Positions 32,580 to 41,957 of a stretch of 64,000 nt of DNA are shown here, piece by piece. Within the stretch, counting starts at the first letter, position 1; each line of letters begins with the position of its first letter. The stretch covers positions 48,689-112,688 of the forward strand of contig VXMM01000066.1 of assembly GCA_009841105.1 (NCBI GenBank), read 5' to 3'. Source of the DNA: Acidimicrobiia bacterium (GTDB taxonomy: Bacteria; Actinomycetota; Acidimicrobiia; Spongiisociales; Spongiisociaceae). The position numbers and the translations under genes were made by a program. Under the pieces are notes generated by a model that was not told the DNA's origin, ran no database searches, and saw only the letters and a program-made list of their open reading frames with translations.

Positions 32580-33995
32580 TCAGCGGTTCTCGTAGTCGGG
32601 GTACTTCCTCACGGTCACCGGTTGTCCGGAGGCCTTGCGGCTCCGGTACCAGGACTCGAACCGGATCATCCACTCATCGGAGCGGGCGATGATGGCTTCC
32701 TCATCAAGGAAGGTGAACTCCCCGTCCCGCATCAGGAACGTGCCGTCGACCATGGTGTCCGCGGCGAGCGTGCCCGCGCACTTGGTGACGATCCAGTAGA
32801 GGAGATTCCCCGCGTTGAGGGGGTAGAGGGTCGTGTTCCGTCGCAGGTCCACCGTGATGATGTCGGCGCGTTTTCCGGCCTCGAGCGTCCCGATCTTGTC
32901 CCCGAGCCGTAGCGCCTCGGCGCCCCCGATCGTGGCCATCTCTATGGGCACCCACGGTTCGAACTGCGCCTCCTGGTCCAACGGGACGACGGCGTTGACG
33001 AGATAAGCCGTGTAGATGTTGTCGAAGATGTTGCCCGCCGGCATGTCCGTTCCCAGGCCCAGCGTGACGCCGGCCTCTCGCAGCGCGGGCACGTCGGCGA
33101 CGCACCCGTGGTAGGTGGCGTTGGACTGCGGGTTGTGCGAGATCGCGACTCCAGCCTCGGCGAATACCTCCGCTTCCTGGCGGTTCACCTGGTCACAGTG
33201 GAAGAACAGAGTCCGTTCCTGGAGGAGGTTCCTGGCCTGGAGGTAGGCGACCGTTCCTCCCCAGGCGGCGTACTGGGCGTCTGACATCTCACGGTCCTCG
33301 GGACAGTTGAGCAGGTGGGTGACGAAGCCGACGTCGTAGCGTTCGGCCAGTTCCATGCAGCCGAGGAGAAGCCGCTCCGTACACGAGTAGGTGCAGTGGG
33401 GGTGGGTGGCGACCTGGATCCTTCCATCTTCGGCGTTGTGGTAGTTCCGGATCGTTTCTTCGGTCTGGGCGAGGTACCCGTCATCGTCAAGGCCGTCACC
33501 GAGAAGGACATTGCTGACGGTCTGGGGATGGATGATGAGCCGCATCCTCGACTCGACCCCGGCTCGATACGTGTCGTCCGGAAACGGGAAGGCGCTCGTG
33601 ATGGTGGTGGTGCCGTGCTTGATGGCGTTACACATCGACAGCAGGGTCAGGTCATAGGTGCTCTCGCTTGATACCCAGGTGTAGGCGGGCCAGATGAACT
33701 TCTCCAGGCATTCGGAGATTCCCGTGTATTCGAGGGACGAAGGATCGATGCCGGGAAGCAGGTTGAGGGCGTAATTCGCGAGGTGGTTGTGGGTGTCGAT
33801 CAGCCCGGGCATGACGAGCTTGCCACTGCAGTCGATGACCTCGCCCCCCTGGGCGCGCACCTCGGCACGGGGAGAGTCCGTGGGCCCACCGACCGCCTTG
33901 ATCACAGGACCATCGACAAGTACCCAACCGTTCTCGATTACACCCTCTGGGTTCGGTTCGGCGATCAGGAACCGGCAATTGTCGAACAGGATCAC
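32580..33995 (-). CDS. Amidohydrolase (TRZ/ATZ deaminase-like)
   Basis: A 471-residue metal-dependent hydrolase of the amidohydrolase superfamily. Metal-binding features are GLIDTHNHLANY at about residues 64-75, QVATHPHCTYSC, the FFHCDQV histidine and GLGTDMPAGN. The family deaminates or hydrolyses purines, adenosine derivatives, triazines and related amides. It starts at GTG with GGGAGG upstream, three bases after the stop of the amidohydrolase gene before it on the minus strand, so the two are cotranscribed. Its substrate cannot be assigned from sequence. Confidence 0.92.
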   Translation of the reverse strand: MILFDNCRFLIAEPNPEGVIENGWVLVDGPVIKAVGGPTDSPRAEVRAQGGEVIDCSGKLVMPGLIDTHNHLANYALNLLPGIDPSSLEYTGISECLEKFIWPAYTWVSSESTYDLTLLSMCNAIKHGTTTITSAFPFPDDTYRAGVESRMRLIIHPQTVSNVLLGDGLDDDGYLAQTEETIRNYHNAEDGRIQVATHPHCTYSCTERLLLGCMELAERYDVGFVTHLLNCPEDREMSDAQYAAWGGTVAYLQARNLLQERTLFFHCDQVNRQEAEVFAEAGVAISHNPQSNATYHGCVADVPALREAGVTLGLGTDMPAGNIFDNIYTAYLVNAVVPLDQEAQFEPWVPIEMATIGGAEALRLGDKIGTLEAGKRADIITVDLRRNTTLYPLNAGNLLYWIVTKCAGTLAADTMVDGTFLMRDGEFTFLDEEAIIARSDEWMIRFESWYRSRKASGQPVTVRKYPDYENR

Positions 33996-33998
33996 GTT

Positions 33999-35435
33999 TT
34001 AGCCTCCCTCTAAGACCGGGCCACGCTCAACCGGGCGGTGTCTCCATGGCGTGAGGAGACCCGTAATGCCGGCCCGTTCGATCAACTCGGCGGACCGGGC
34101 GCGGGCCTCGGCGATCACCTCTGCCTCGTCTACCTTCGTGGAGGCGCCGTTCTCGTATATCACCTCGCCTCCCACGATCGTCATCACCACGTCGGAACCG
34201 CGGGCCGCGTAGACGAGCGTGGATATGGTCCGGTTGAGCGGTTGGAGATGGACCCGGTCGAGATCTACCACCGCTATGTCAGCGAGCTTGCCCGGCGCGA
34301 GCACACCAGCATCGATGTCCAGGTAACGGGCGCCCTCCCGGGTGGCCAGCTCCAGCGCCTCCTCGGACCGCAACGCGGTGGGATCGAGCGTGGTCAGCCT
34401 CTGGACGAAGATCGCCTGCTTCATCTGCTCGAACATGTCCTGGCGGTGGTCGCAGGCGGAGCCGTCGGTGCCGAGCGACACCACCGCGCCTGCCGATCGG
34501 AGGTCTCCCATCCTGATCGCTCCGTCGGCCATGTAACAGTTGGACGTGGGGCAGTGCGTCACGCCCGCCCCGGCCTCACCGAGGTAGGACACCTCCTCGT
34601 CATCGAGCCACACGCCGTGGGACAGGGCCGCTCGCTCGTCGAGGATCCCCGCCCGCTGCATCCAGACGACCGGACGCTCCCCGTAGCAGGACACGTACGC
34701 GGCGGGATCGGTCTGCGGCGCCGAGCAGTGGTAGTGCCAGCGCGCGTCGAGTTCGTGGGCGAGCGCCACCGAATCGATGATCAGTTGCCGGTCTATGAAA
34801 TTGCCGTCAGGTGCCGGCCACACCCCCACCTGCCGCCCGGCGGTAGCTTCGATGGCGGCTCCCGTGATCTCCAGTTCCTCTTCGGGGGACAACTCGAAGA
34901 GGTAGTCGGGGATGTCGTAGTGCCGGGTCACCTCTGCCGGCGCTCCGTATATGCCCCGGGCCACGACCCCGCGCAGGCCTACCTCCTCGATGGTTCGCGC
35001 CACTCCCACCGTCGTCTCCAGGTCGACCGGGGCGTAATGGTCGTCTACCACCGCGGTCGTTCCGGCCCGCGCCGCCTCCAGGGCGGTCAGCCTGATCCCG
35101 GCCCATGCCTGCTCTCGGGTGATCTGCCGCGCGTAGGGCCACATGAAGTCGCTCAGCCATGGGTACAGGGACATGCCCTCCCCGAGACCCCGGCCCAGGC
35201 TCTGGAATAGATGGGTATGGCTGTCCACGAAGCCGGGAAGGACCGCCTTGCCGGCGCAGTCGATCACCCGCTCGGCCCGGTAGCCGTCCAGTTCGTCGGG
35301 CGTGCCCACGGCGACTATCCGTTCCCCGCTGATCGCCACCGCTCCCGGCTCGTGCACGGCGCGCTGGTCGTCAACGGTGATGACCGATCCCCCCGTCAGC
35401 AGCAGATCGCAAACAGTCCGGTCGCTAGAAATCAT
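33999..35435 (-). CDS. Amidohydrolase (TRZ/ATZ / 8-oxoguanine deaminase-like)
   Basis: A 478-residue amidohydrolase with DSHTHLFQSLGRGLGEGMSL near residues 71-90, WHYHCSAPQTD, the ALSHGVWLDDEE metal histidine and SLGTDGSACDHRQDM. This combination is close to the TrzA/AtzB/8-oxoguanine deaminase group that deaminates N-heterocycles. The ATG at 35435 has GGGGAGGAG about 8 bases upstream and is preferred to an in-frame start at 35459. It is divergent from the BMP lipoprotein gene, with about 125 bases between them; import of nucleoside-like compounds followed by deamination is a reasonable inference. Confidence 0.92.
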   Translation of the reverse strand: MISSDRTVCDLLLTGGSVITVDDQRAVHEPGAVAISGERIVAVGTPDELDGYRAERVIDCAGKAVLPGFVDSHTHLFQSLGRGLGEGMSLYPWLSDFMWPYARQITREQAWAGIRLTALEAARAGTTAVVDDHYAPVDLETTVGVARTIEEVGLRGVVARGIYGAPAEVTRHYDIPDYLFELSPEEELEITGAAIEATAGRQVGVWPAPDGNFIDRQLIIDSVALAHELDARWHYHCSAPQTDPAAYVSCYGERPVVWMQRAGILDERAALSHGVWLDDEEVSYLGEAGAGVTHCPTSNCYMADGAIRMGDLRSAGAVVSLGTDGSACDHRQDMFEQMKQAIFVQRLTTLDPTALRSEEALELATREGARYLDIDAGVLAPGKLADIAVVDLDRVHLQPLNRTISTLVYAARGSDVVMTIVGGEVIYENGASTKVDEAEVIAEARARSAELIERAGITGLLTPWRHRPVERGPVLEGG

Positions 35436-35561
35436 CCGCTTTGCTCCTCCCCGAGCCACATCGTGCCATTATGGTTCAGAATATTGATGGTGTCGATAAC
35501 CAATCCGGCGCCGTCGGACAAACAGAGTCAAGTATCCGCCTGGGAGGAACGGGGTGAGACC

Positions 35562-36641
35562 ATGAGATCACGACTAGGCATCTTCAGCATTGCCGCAGCC
35601 CTCATGCTGGCGGTGGCGGCCTGCGGGGAGGATCCGGAGCCGGCTGCGACGACGGCGGCGCCCACGACCACTGCTGCACCTACTACAACCGCCGCGCCCG
35701 AGCCGGAGGCGCCATCGGTGATGCGGGTGGCCTTCATCGCGCCGGACCCAATCGACGACCCGTGGTACCAGTCGATGTTGCACTCGCTGGAACGTCTCGC
35801 CGAGAAGGCGCCCTACGGCCTGGAGATCTCGACCGAATGGTTCGAGAACATCGAGTACGGTGACAGCGAGCGGATCTTCCGGGATCTGGCCGCCAGCGGC
35901 AATTACGAGATGATCTTGGGTAGCAGCACGTACAGCGACGCGGTCTCAGCGGTGATGGGCGACCACCCGGACGTCGCCTTCGTCTATGCGGGGTCCGGCA
36001 ATGATCCGCTGGGCGCCAACGCCTTCTGGATCGATACCTTCATCCACGAGCCCGCCTACCTGACGGGGGTCGCGGCGGGTATGATGACCGAGACCGACAA
36101 GATCGGCGTCGTCGCCAACTTCCCGTTTCCCAACGTCAACGCCCCCATCAACGGGTATCTTGCCGGTGCGCGGTCGGTCAACCCCGATGTGGACTTCGAG
36201 GTCACGTTCATCGAGAGTTGGTGGGATCCCGCCACCGCCAAGGAGGCCGCCGCGGCCCAGATCGCGGCGGGCGCCGACGTGCTCTACGCCATCGTCTTCG
36301 GTGTCTTCGAGGCTGCCGAGGAGGCGGGTGTCTACGGGGTGGGCGACCTCATCGATGTTCAGTTCCTTGCGCCCGACGTGGTGCTCACCAGCACTGTGGC
36401 CAAGTGGGACCAGGCCATCGAGGTGACCATCGATGCCTGGTGGGACCAGATGGCCAACGGGGTGCCCATGAACGCCCCGATGGAGCGCATCATGTTCCAC
36501 ATGCCGCAAGGCGGTGGCGACATCGCTCCGCTCAACGAGGCGCTAGTGCCCGCAGACGTGCGCGACAAGGTGCTCGAGGCGCGGGACCAGATACTGTCCG
36601 GCGACCTAGTGGTGGACCTCAACGACGCTCCCCCCGAGTAA
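35562..36641 (+). CDS. BMP-family ABC transporter substrate-binding lipoprotein, orphan
   Basis: A 359-residue BMP/PnrA-type lipoprotein. The lipobox ends at Cys21 (LAVAAC), followed by a short linker with AAPTTT repeats, then the binding domain (VAFIAPDPIDDPWYQSMLHS, SSTYSDAVSAVM, GVVANFPFPNVNAPINGYL). This family binds purine nucleosides and related compounds. No ATPase or permease genes follow directly; a full BMP system with a related binding protein starts 3.7 kb downstream, so this protein may serve as an alternative receptor. The ATG at 35562 gives a proper signal peptide; the long frame upstream to 35211 overlaps the divergent amidohydrolase. Confidence 0.92.
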   Translation: MRSRLGIFSIAAALMLAVAACGEDPEPAATTAAPTTTAAPTTTAAPEPEAPSVMRVAFIAPDPIDDPWYQSMLHSLERLAEKAPYGLEISTEWFENIEYGDSERIFRDLAASGNYEMILGSSTYSDAVSAVMGDHPDVAFVYAGSGNDPLGANAFWIDTFIHEPAYLTGVAAGMMTETDKIGVVANFPFPNVNAPINGYLAGARSVNPDVDFEVTFIESWWDPATAKEAAAAQIAAGADVLYAIVFGVFEAAEEAGVYGVGDLIDVQFLAPDVVLTSTVAKWDQAIEVTIDAWWDQMANGVPMNAPMERIMFHMPQGGGDIAPLNEALVPADVRDKVLEARDQILSGDLVVDLNDAPPE

Positions 36642-36664
36642 CCGGGGTTTCGGGGACTCTCGAC

Positions 36665-36692
36665 CGGGGAGGCGGCGGTCACCGTCTCCCCG
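36665..36692 (+). terminator. GC-rich hairpin after the orphan BMP gene
   Basis: Arms CGGGGAGGCGG (36665-36675) and CCGTCTCCCCG (36682-36692) form an 11-bp stem with one G-U pair and a 6-base loop, 24 bases after the stop codon and between convergent genes. There is no T-run, as is common for actinobacterial terminators. Confidence 0.55.
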
Positions 36693-36767
36693 CCGGGGTC
36701 TGCCGGACCTGCCGATCAGAACATCCAGCCGTCGTCGCGGGACCGGACAGGAGCTTGATCAAACCTC

Positions 36768-37163
36768 CTAGACCGTCCGGTCTGCCTCGAACTCCTCCAC
36801 CAGCTTCACCAAGCGCTCCACGTAGGACCGTACGTCATACCGATCGGCGGTGATCTGGTAGTCCTCCATGCCGCCGTGATGGAAATGGATGTGGAGCTTC
36901 TCAGCGGCGGTGAACCCGGTGGACAGGAACGGGTCGTCATACTCCTTGGCCAACTGCCGGGCGGCGTTCTTGTTGGCTCGATGGGAGTGGTAGTCCCAGC
37001 CGCGCTGGATGGACGCGGCTATGACAGCCTGGACGGACGCGCCGTAGAGCTTCTCGGCGGCCTGGCGGGTGTCGCCCACCGCGAACTCGGCCTCCGCCTG
37101 AGCCAGGAACGCCAGCGCCTGAGCCACTCGCTCCGCGACGGTGGCTTCTTGTATGACAGTCAT
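36768..37163 (-). CDS. PaREP1-family (HEPN-like) small helical protein
   Basis: A 131-residue helical protein. The central region (GDTRQAAEKLYGASVQAVIA, then DYHSHRANKNAARQLAKEY, and FTAAEKLHIHFHH) matches the pattern of the PaREP1 family, best known from archaeal repeats and resembling HEPN-type helical bundles. The role is unknown; some HEPN relatives are RNases or toxin partners. No nucleotidyltransferase gene, the usual HEPN partner, is nearby. The ATG at 37163 is chosen over the frame start at 37178 on family alignment. Confidence 0.7.
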   Translation of the reverse strand: MTVIQEATVAERVAQALAFLAQAEAEFAVGDTRQAAEKLYGASVQAVIAASIQRGWDYHSHRANKNAARQLAKEYDDPFLSTGFTAAEKLHIHFHHGGMEDYQITADRYDVRSYVERLVKLVEEFEADRTV

Positions 37164-37353
37164 AGCGGGGGGCCTCACTCTGTGCTGGCTCGTCCGGCAT
37201 GGTCCCGCGAGCCGGAAGCTGCCGTCGAGCGCCTAATCGTATCTGTGCGGTCAACGTATCCGCTTGGGCAGTGGCGGTCAAGACCCTTGATCGCGGCCCG
37301 CCCGATGCTTCGGGAACCATCCTGCCGAAGGCAAGAGCCGTGGACCGGGCCGC

Positions 37354-37383
37354 TTGACAGAGTAATATAGATGCTACCAATAT
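37354..37383 (+). promoter_or_regulatory. Candidate promoter of the FAD oxidoreductase gene
   Basis: TTGACA at 37354-37359 and CAATAT at 37378-37383 are 18 bases apart, in an AT-richer patch ending 28 bases before the GTG start. The -10 match is moderate. Confidence 0.35.
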
Positions 37384-37411
37384 TCGGCTACTCGACCAGG
37401 GGAATGGAGCA

Positions 37412-39019
37412 GTGGTGGCGGACGGAACCTTTGACGGGATCATTGTCGGGGGCGGCTACAACGGGCTGACTCTGGGCGGTTACATGGCGCGCCAGGGCCT
37501 GCGCGTCCTGGTGCTCGAACGGCGGATGGCCTACGGCGGGGCGACCATCACCGAGGAGGTCACCAAGCCCGGCTTCTATCACAACCTGCACGCCAACTTC
37601 ATCTGGTCCTACGGACCGCCCCACCAGGACTTCGAGCTGCACCGCTACGGCCTCGAACTGATGCGGGGCGAGGTCGAGCGGGCCTACCTGTTCGAGGATG
37701 GCGCCGAACTGCTCACCTACACCGACGACCCGCAGCGCACGTACCGCCAGTTCAAGGGCGTCATCCCCAAGGCCGACCTCGACACGATGGAGGATGTCTA
37801 CCACCGGTTCCTGACCAAGGTGGAAGAGGAGTTCTATGCCCCGCCCAAACCCACCCCCGAGCGGGGAGTCGGGCTCGAAGGCGAGGACCGGGCCGAGTAC
37901 CAGAAGATGTGCGACATGAGCGGTCGGGAGGTCCTCGACTACCTCTACGAGAGCGACCGCCTGAAGACCTGGATCGCTATGAACGCCTGCGTGCGGGGCA
38001 TGCCCGACTTTGCCACCGGAGTCGGGGACTTCTTCATGCGCTACGCGGCCTCGCCCCGCCTCAGCATCGTACGGCACGGCACCGCCCAGATCGCCCATTC
38101 GCTGGCCGCGTTCTTCCATGCCAACGGAGGAATCATCCTCACCGGGTCCCACGTGGAGAAAATCGTCGTCGAGGGCGGCCGGGCGGTAGGCGTCCGCACC
38201 TCGGACGGACGGACCTTCCATGCCGAGAAGTTCGTGGCCTCTGCAGTCGATCCGCCGGCCACCTTCCTGCATATGGTGGGAGAGGAACACCTCACCCCCG
38301 AGATCGCTGAGAGATGCCGCGACTGGGAGATCGAGTACCACACCGCCTTGTTCGGTTTCCACGCCGCCTCGACCGTGGCGCCGGACTACTCGGCCAAATA
38401 CTCGGAGGAGGCCAACAAGGGCCTTGCCATCTTCTTCGGGGTCAACACCCTCGAGGAACTCGACCGGCACTGGGAGGAGATCGGCAACGGTCATATTCCC
38501 TCGGCGCTGGGCGGCGATGCCGGCTGCCACACCGTGATCGACCCTTCCTACGCACCCGAGGGCGGCCACACCCTTCTGTTCTGGCAGTTCGGTCCTCCGG
38601 CCGACAAGCTGGAGAACGGCGCCAAGACCTACGACGACATCAAGGACGACCTCCTGGAACGGATGCGGGCCCGCTGGGCCGAGTACGCGCCCAACCTCAC
38701 CAGGGACAACATGCTGGCTACCTACGCGTACACCCCCGACGACATCCAGAACCGGATCATCAACATGGTGGGCGGAGGATGCCGCCAGGGCGCCTACACC
38801 AACGACCAATGGGGCATCAACCGACCCTTCCCGGAGGCCGCCGGCTACCGCACCCCCATCGAAGGCCTCTACATGTGCGGCTCGGCCTGCCATCCGGGTG
38901 GTTCGATCCACTTCGGCCCGGGCTACAACGCCGCCAATGTCATCGTGGAGGATCTCGGTATGGAACGTTGGTGGCCTCCGTACCGGATCCTCGGCAAGCC
39001 GGTGCTGTCCCGTACGTGA
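37412..39019 (+). CDS. FAD-dependent oxidoreductase (phytoene desaturase-like, COG1233 type)
   Basis: A 535-residue flavoprotein. The N-terminal dinucleotide-binding motif is IIVGGGYNGLTLGGYMARQG, with VLVLERR following; the C-terminal FAD-binding segment is YMCGSACHPGGSIHFGPGYN. The family includes carotenoid desaturases and many uncharacterised amine or alcohol oxidases. Tandem GTG codons at 37412 and 37415 are both possible starts, with GGAG close upstream. It lies between the PaREP1 gene and the BMP operon, and no carotenoid genes are nearby, so a catabolic oxidase role is more likely. Confidence 0.9.
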   Translation: MVADGTFDGIIVGGGYNGLTLGGYMARQGLRVLVLERRMAYGGATITEEVTKPGFYHNLHANFIWSYGPPHQDFELHRYGLELMRGEVERAYLFEDGAELLTYTDDPQRTYRQFKGVIPKADLDTMEDVYHRFLTKVEEEFYAPPKPTPERGVGLEGEDRAEYQKMCDMSGREVLDYLYESDRLKTWIAMNACVRGMPDFATGVGDFFMRYAASPRLSIVRHGTAQIAHSLAAFFHANGGIILTGSHVEKIVVEGGRAVGVRTSDGRTFHAEKFVASAVDPPATFLHMVGEEHLTPEIAERCRDWEIEYHTALFGFHAASTVAPDYSAKYSEEANKGLAIFFGVNTLEELDRHWEEIGNGHIPSALGGDAGCHTVIDPSYAPEGGHTLLFWQFGPPADKLENGAKTYDDIKDDLLERMRARWAEYAPNLTRDNMLATYAYTPDDIQNRIINMVGGGCRQGAYTNDQWGINRPFPEAAGYRTPIEGLYMCGSACHPGGSIHFGPGYNAANVIVEDLGMERWWPPYRILGKPVLSRT

Positions 39020-39203
39020 GAACGCTGTCTCGCGCGTGAATACAAGGTGATGACCGGCCGGCCGGTGGCTATCCTTCGCTTAGTCACGCTTCGTGATCCG
39101 AGGGCCAGGGTTCCCTACAGATGCTGTCCCCTATGGGGCCTCGGGCGGAGAGAAGATCGCACTCTTGAGTGAGAAAGCGACCTAAGAAGAGGAGGATGTC
39201 CTT

Positions 39204-40391
39204 ATGAGGAAGCTCATGGACCGCCGGGCCTATACCCTGGTGACGTTGGTGGCCGCCCTGGCTCTGTTCGCCGGTGCCTGCGGCGGGGACGACGAGCCTG
39301 CTGCTACCACTGCGGCGCCCACCACCACTGCGGCGCCCACCACCACTGCGGCGCCCACCACAACGGCCGCGCCCACCACAACGGCTGCGGCCCCGGCTAC
39401 GACCGAAGCCGAGATGACGGAGCCCATGGACGAAGAGCCGATGGGTCCGACCGAGTTGGACGTGGCCATGATAATGCTGGGCACCAAGGAGGAGGGTTGG
39501 TACGCCACCTTCATCGACTCGGTCCACCGGGTGGCCGACGAGGCGCCGTACGGTTTGACGATCACCCTGGAGCAGATCGAGGAGATCTCCTACGCCGACG
39601 GAGAGCGGGTGATCCGGGATCTGGCCCAGACCGGTGAGTACGAGATCATCGTGGGGCACAGCACCTACTCGGATGCGGTCGCCGCGGTCAAGGATGACTT
39701 CCCGGACATCCTGTTCGCGTTCTCCGGGTCCGGCAACGAGCCCACCGGCGGTAACGGTTACTGGATCGACGTGTTCATCCACGAGCCCGCCTACCTGGCC
39801 GGGATCATCGCCGGGGCCATGACGCAGACCAACCACATCAGCGGGGTGGCGGCTTTCCCGTTCCCCAACGTCAACGGTCCGCTCCATGCCTTCATAGACG
39901 GCGCCAGGTTTGTGGCCACGCAGCTGGGCAAGGGTGAGATCACCTTCGATGTCGCGTACATCGAGAGTTGGTTCGATCCGGCGACCGCCCAGGAGGCGGC
40001 CGCCGCCCAGATCGCGGCGGGGTCCGACATGATCTATGCCGAGCGCTTCGGGCCCTTCTCGGCTATCGAGGAGGCAGACGGAGTGTTCGGGTTCGGACAC
40101 TTCACCGATCAGCTCGGACTGTCCCCGGTGGTGTTGACCAGCGCGGTCGCCCGTTGGGACGCAGCCTTCATGGATCTGGTCGATGCCTGGTATGCCTACA
40201 CGACCGAGGGTGTCGCCTACGACGCCCCGATGGAGCGGATCGTCTACACCTCGATGGTGGACGGCGGATCCTCGCTGGGCGAGATCAGCGATCTGGTTCC
40301 CGCCGATGTCCAGGACGGCGTCGCGCAGGCCGAAGCGGCCATACTGGGCGGGCTTCTGAGGGTAGAGCTGAAGACGGACCCGATCGAGTAG
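39204..40391 (+). CDS. BMP-family ABC transporter substrate-binding lipoprotein
   Basis: A 395-residue BMP/PnrA-type lipoprotein and paralogue of the orphan BMP protein upstream (shared YADGERVIRDLAQTGEYEII-type and GVAAFPFPNVNG segments). The signal peptide ends at Cys26 (LFAGAC). The linker contains tandem APTTTA units. GAGGAGGA precedes the ATG. The ATPase and two permeases of the same importer class follow directly. Known relatives import nucleosides or purine-like compounds; the molybdenum hydroxylase downstream supports an N-heterocycle. Confidence 0.93.
   Translation: MRKLMDRRAYTLVTLVAALALFAGACGGDDEPAATTAAPTTTAAPTTTAAPTTTAAPTTTAAAPATTEAEMTEPMDEEPMGPTELDVAMIMLGTKEEGWYATFIDSVHRVADEAPYGLTITLEQIEEISYADGERVIRDLAQTGEYEIIVGHSTYSDAVAAVKDDFPDILFAFSGSGNEPTGGNGYWIDVFIHEPAYLAGIIAGAMTQTNHISGVAAFPFPNVNGPLHAFIDGARFVATQLGKGEITFDVAYIESWFDPATAQEAAAAQIAAGSDMIYAERFGPFSAIEEADGVFGFGHFTDQLGLSPVVLTSAVARWDAAFMDLVDAWYAYTTEGVAYDAPMERIVYTSMVDGGSSLGEISDLVPADVQDGVAQAEAAILGGLLRVELKTDPIE
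39315..39386 (+). repeat. Four 18-bp tandem repeats encoding the lipoprotein linker
   Basis: Four consecutive 18-base units (starts 39315, 39333, 39351, 39369), the first two identical and the last two with silent or near-silent changes, encode Ala-Pro-Thr-Thr-Thr-Ala repeats directly after the lipidated cysteine. Length variation between strains by slippage is expected. Confidence 0.85.
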
Positions 40392-40433
40392 TCCGATAAC
40401 CCGAATGGGTCCCACATCTCGGGAGCGTGCTTG

Positions 40434-41957
40434 GTGACTGAGACGATCCTGGCCGTGGATCGCGTCACCAAGCGCTTCCCCGGGGTGATCGCCAACGACG
40501 CCGTCACCGTCGACATCAGGCGAGGCGAGATCCACTGCGTGCTCGGGGAGAACGGCGCCGGCAAGACCACGCTTGCCGACGTCCTATACGGTGTTTACCG
40601 ACCCGATGAGGGGACGGTGACCCTCAACGGCGAGCCTCTGGAGCTGCAGACGCCCGGCGACGCCATTGCGGCCGGTATCGGCATGGTGCACCAGCACTTC
40701 GAACTCGTTCCCCCGATGTCGGTGGTCGAGAACGTGGTCATCGGAACATCGGCCAGCCAATGGCTCGATCTGTCGGAGGTGAGGGGCCGGCTCAACGAGT
40801 TCTTCCGCAACTATGACGTCGAGATCGATCCGGACGCCGAGGTGGGCCGGCTGTCCGTCGGAGAGCAGCAATGGGTCGAGATATTCAAGACCCTCTACTT
40901 CGGTGTGGAAGTCCTGATCCTCGACGAGCCGACGGCGGTTCTCACCCCCCAGGGCGTTCAGGAACTCTTCCGGATCCTTCGCCGGATGAGGGACGAGGGC
41001 TTGACCATCATTCTGATCACCCACAAGCTCAAAGAGGTCATGGAACTGTCGGACCGGGTGACGGTATTGCGCCTCGGCAAGGTGGTCGGAACCGTCAACA
41101 CGGCCGATGTCCAGATGCGCGACCTGGCCCAGATGATGGTGGGACGGGAGGTGCTGTTCCAGTTCGACAAGGAGCGGTCCGATCCAGGCGAGCCGGTCCT
41201 CGAAGTGGACGGGATCCATCTCCCCAGCGTTACCGGTCGGGGTTCTCTGAAGGGTCTTTCCCTCACGGTCCGCGCCGGGGAGGTGGTCGGCCTCGCCGGT
41301 GTTTCCGGCAACGGCCAGAACGCCCTCTTCGATGCCCTGGTGGGGGTCGAGAAGCCCTCCAGCGGAGGCATCCGGATCGGTGGGGTGGACACTGCTGAAC
41401 TATCCGCCAACCGGATCGCGCAGCTCGGAGTCGCCAGCGTTCCGGCCGATCGTATCGCGCAGGGTCTCCTGATGGACTTCAAGGTCAAGGAGAATCTGGT
41501 GCTGGGCCGTCATCGTTCGAACCCCTTCTCCCGAGGTGGGCTCCTCAACCGGGGCGCCATCGACGGCTTCGCCAACAAGTCGATCGAGGGATTCGACATC
41601 AGGACCCCCTCGGCGTCTCAATCCACCCGTACCCTCTCGGGTGGCAACCTGCAGAAGGTGATCATGGCCCGTGAGCTGTCCGGAGAGCCGAAGCTACTGG
41701 TTGCCCACCAGCCCACGCGCGGGTTGGACATCTCCGCCAGCGAGTACGTCAGGCGTCGATTGCTCGAGGAGCGGGATCGTGGCGCAGCAGTGCTGTTGAT
41801 GTCCGAGGACCTTGACGAGATCTTCCAGCTCTCGGACCGGATCGCGGTGATCTACGACGGCCGGATCGTCTCGAAAACGACCCCCGAGCAGGCCGACCTC
41901 GAGTCCCTCGGCCTCAGCATGGCTGGCGCCGATACGGTCGAAGCGGGATCGGCATAA
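40434..41957 (+). CDS. BMP-type ABC transporter ATP-binding protein, two nucleotide-binding domains
   Basis: A duplicated ATPase of about 507 residues. The first domain has GENGAGKTT, SVGEQQWVEIFKTL and LILDEPTAVLTP; the second has the characteristically relaxed loop GVSGNGQNALFDAL, the signature LSGGNLQKVIMAREL and the VAHQPTRGLDI segment typical of the nucleoside/sugar class. The start is GTG at 40434, 8 bases from GGGAG; TTG at 40431 is also possible. The stop overlaps the next start by one base (TAATG). Confidence 0.94.
   Translation: MTETILAVDRVTKRFPGVIANDAVTVDIRRGEIHCVLGENGAGKTTLADVLYGVYRPDEGTVTLNGEPLELQTPGDAIAAGIGMVHQHFELVPPMSVVENVVIGTSASQWLDLSEVRGRLNEFFRNYDVEIDPDAEVGRLSVGEQQWVEIFKTLYFGVEVLILDEPTAVLTPQGVQELFRILRRMRDEGLTIILITHKLKEVMELSDRVTVLRLGKVVGTVNTADVQMRDLAQMMVGREVLFQFDKERSDPGEPVLEVDGIHLPSVTGRGSLKGLSLTVRAGEVVGLAGVSGNGQNALFDALVGVEKPSSGGIRIGGVDTAELSANRIAQLGVASVPADRIAQGLLMDFKVKENLVLGRHRSNPFSRGGLLNRGAIDGFANKSIEGFDIRTPSASQSTRTLSGGNLQKVIMARELSGEPKLLVAHQPTRGLDISASEYVRRRLLEERDRGAAVLLMSEDLDEIFQLSDRIAVIYDGRIVSKTTPEQADLESLGLSMAGADTVEAGSA

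Noticed and set aside
37388..38911. Minus-strand open frame of 507 codons
   Set aside because: Antisense shadow of the FAD oxidoreductase, which has clear cofactor motifs.
39315..39386. Direct repeats considered as a CRISPR array
   Set aside because: Units are 18 bp, contiguous without spacers and in frame within a lipoprotein gene.
39084..40535. Minus-strand open frame of 483 codons
   Set aside because: Antisense to the BMP lipoprotein gene; its Gly/Arg/Ser-rich tract is the reverse of the tandem linker repeat.
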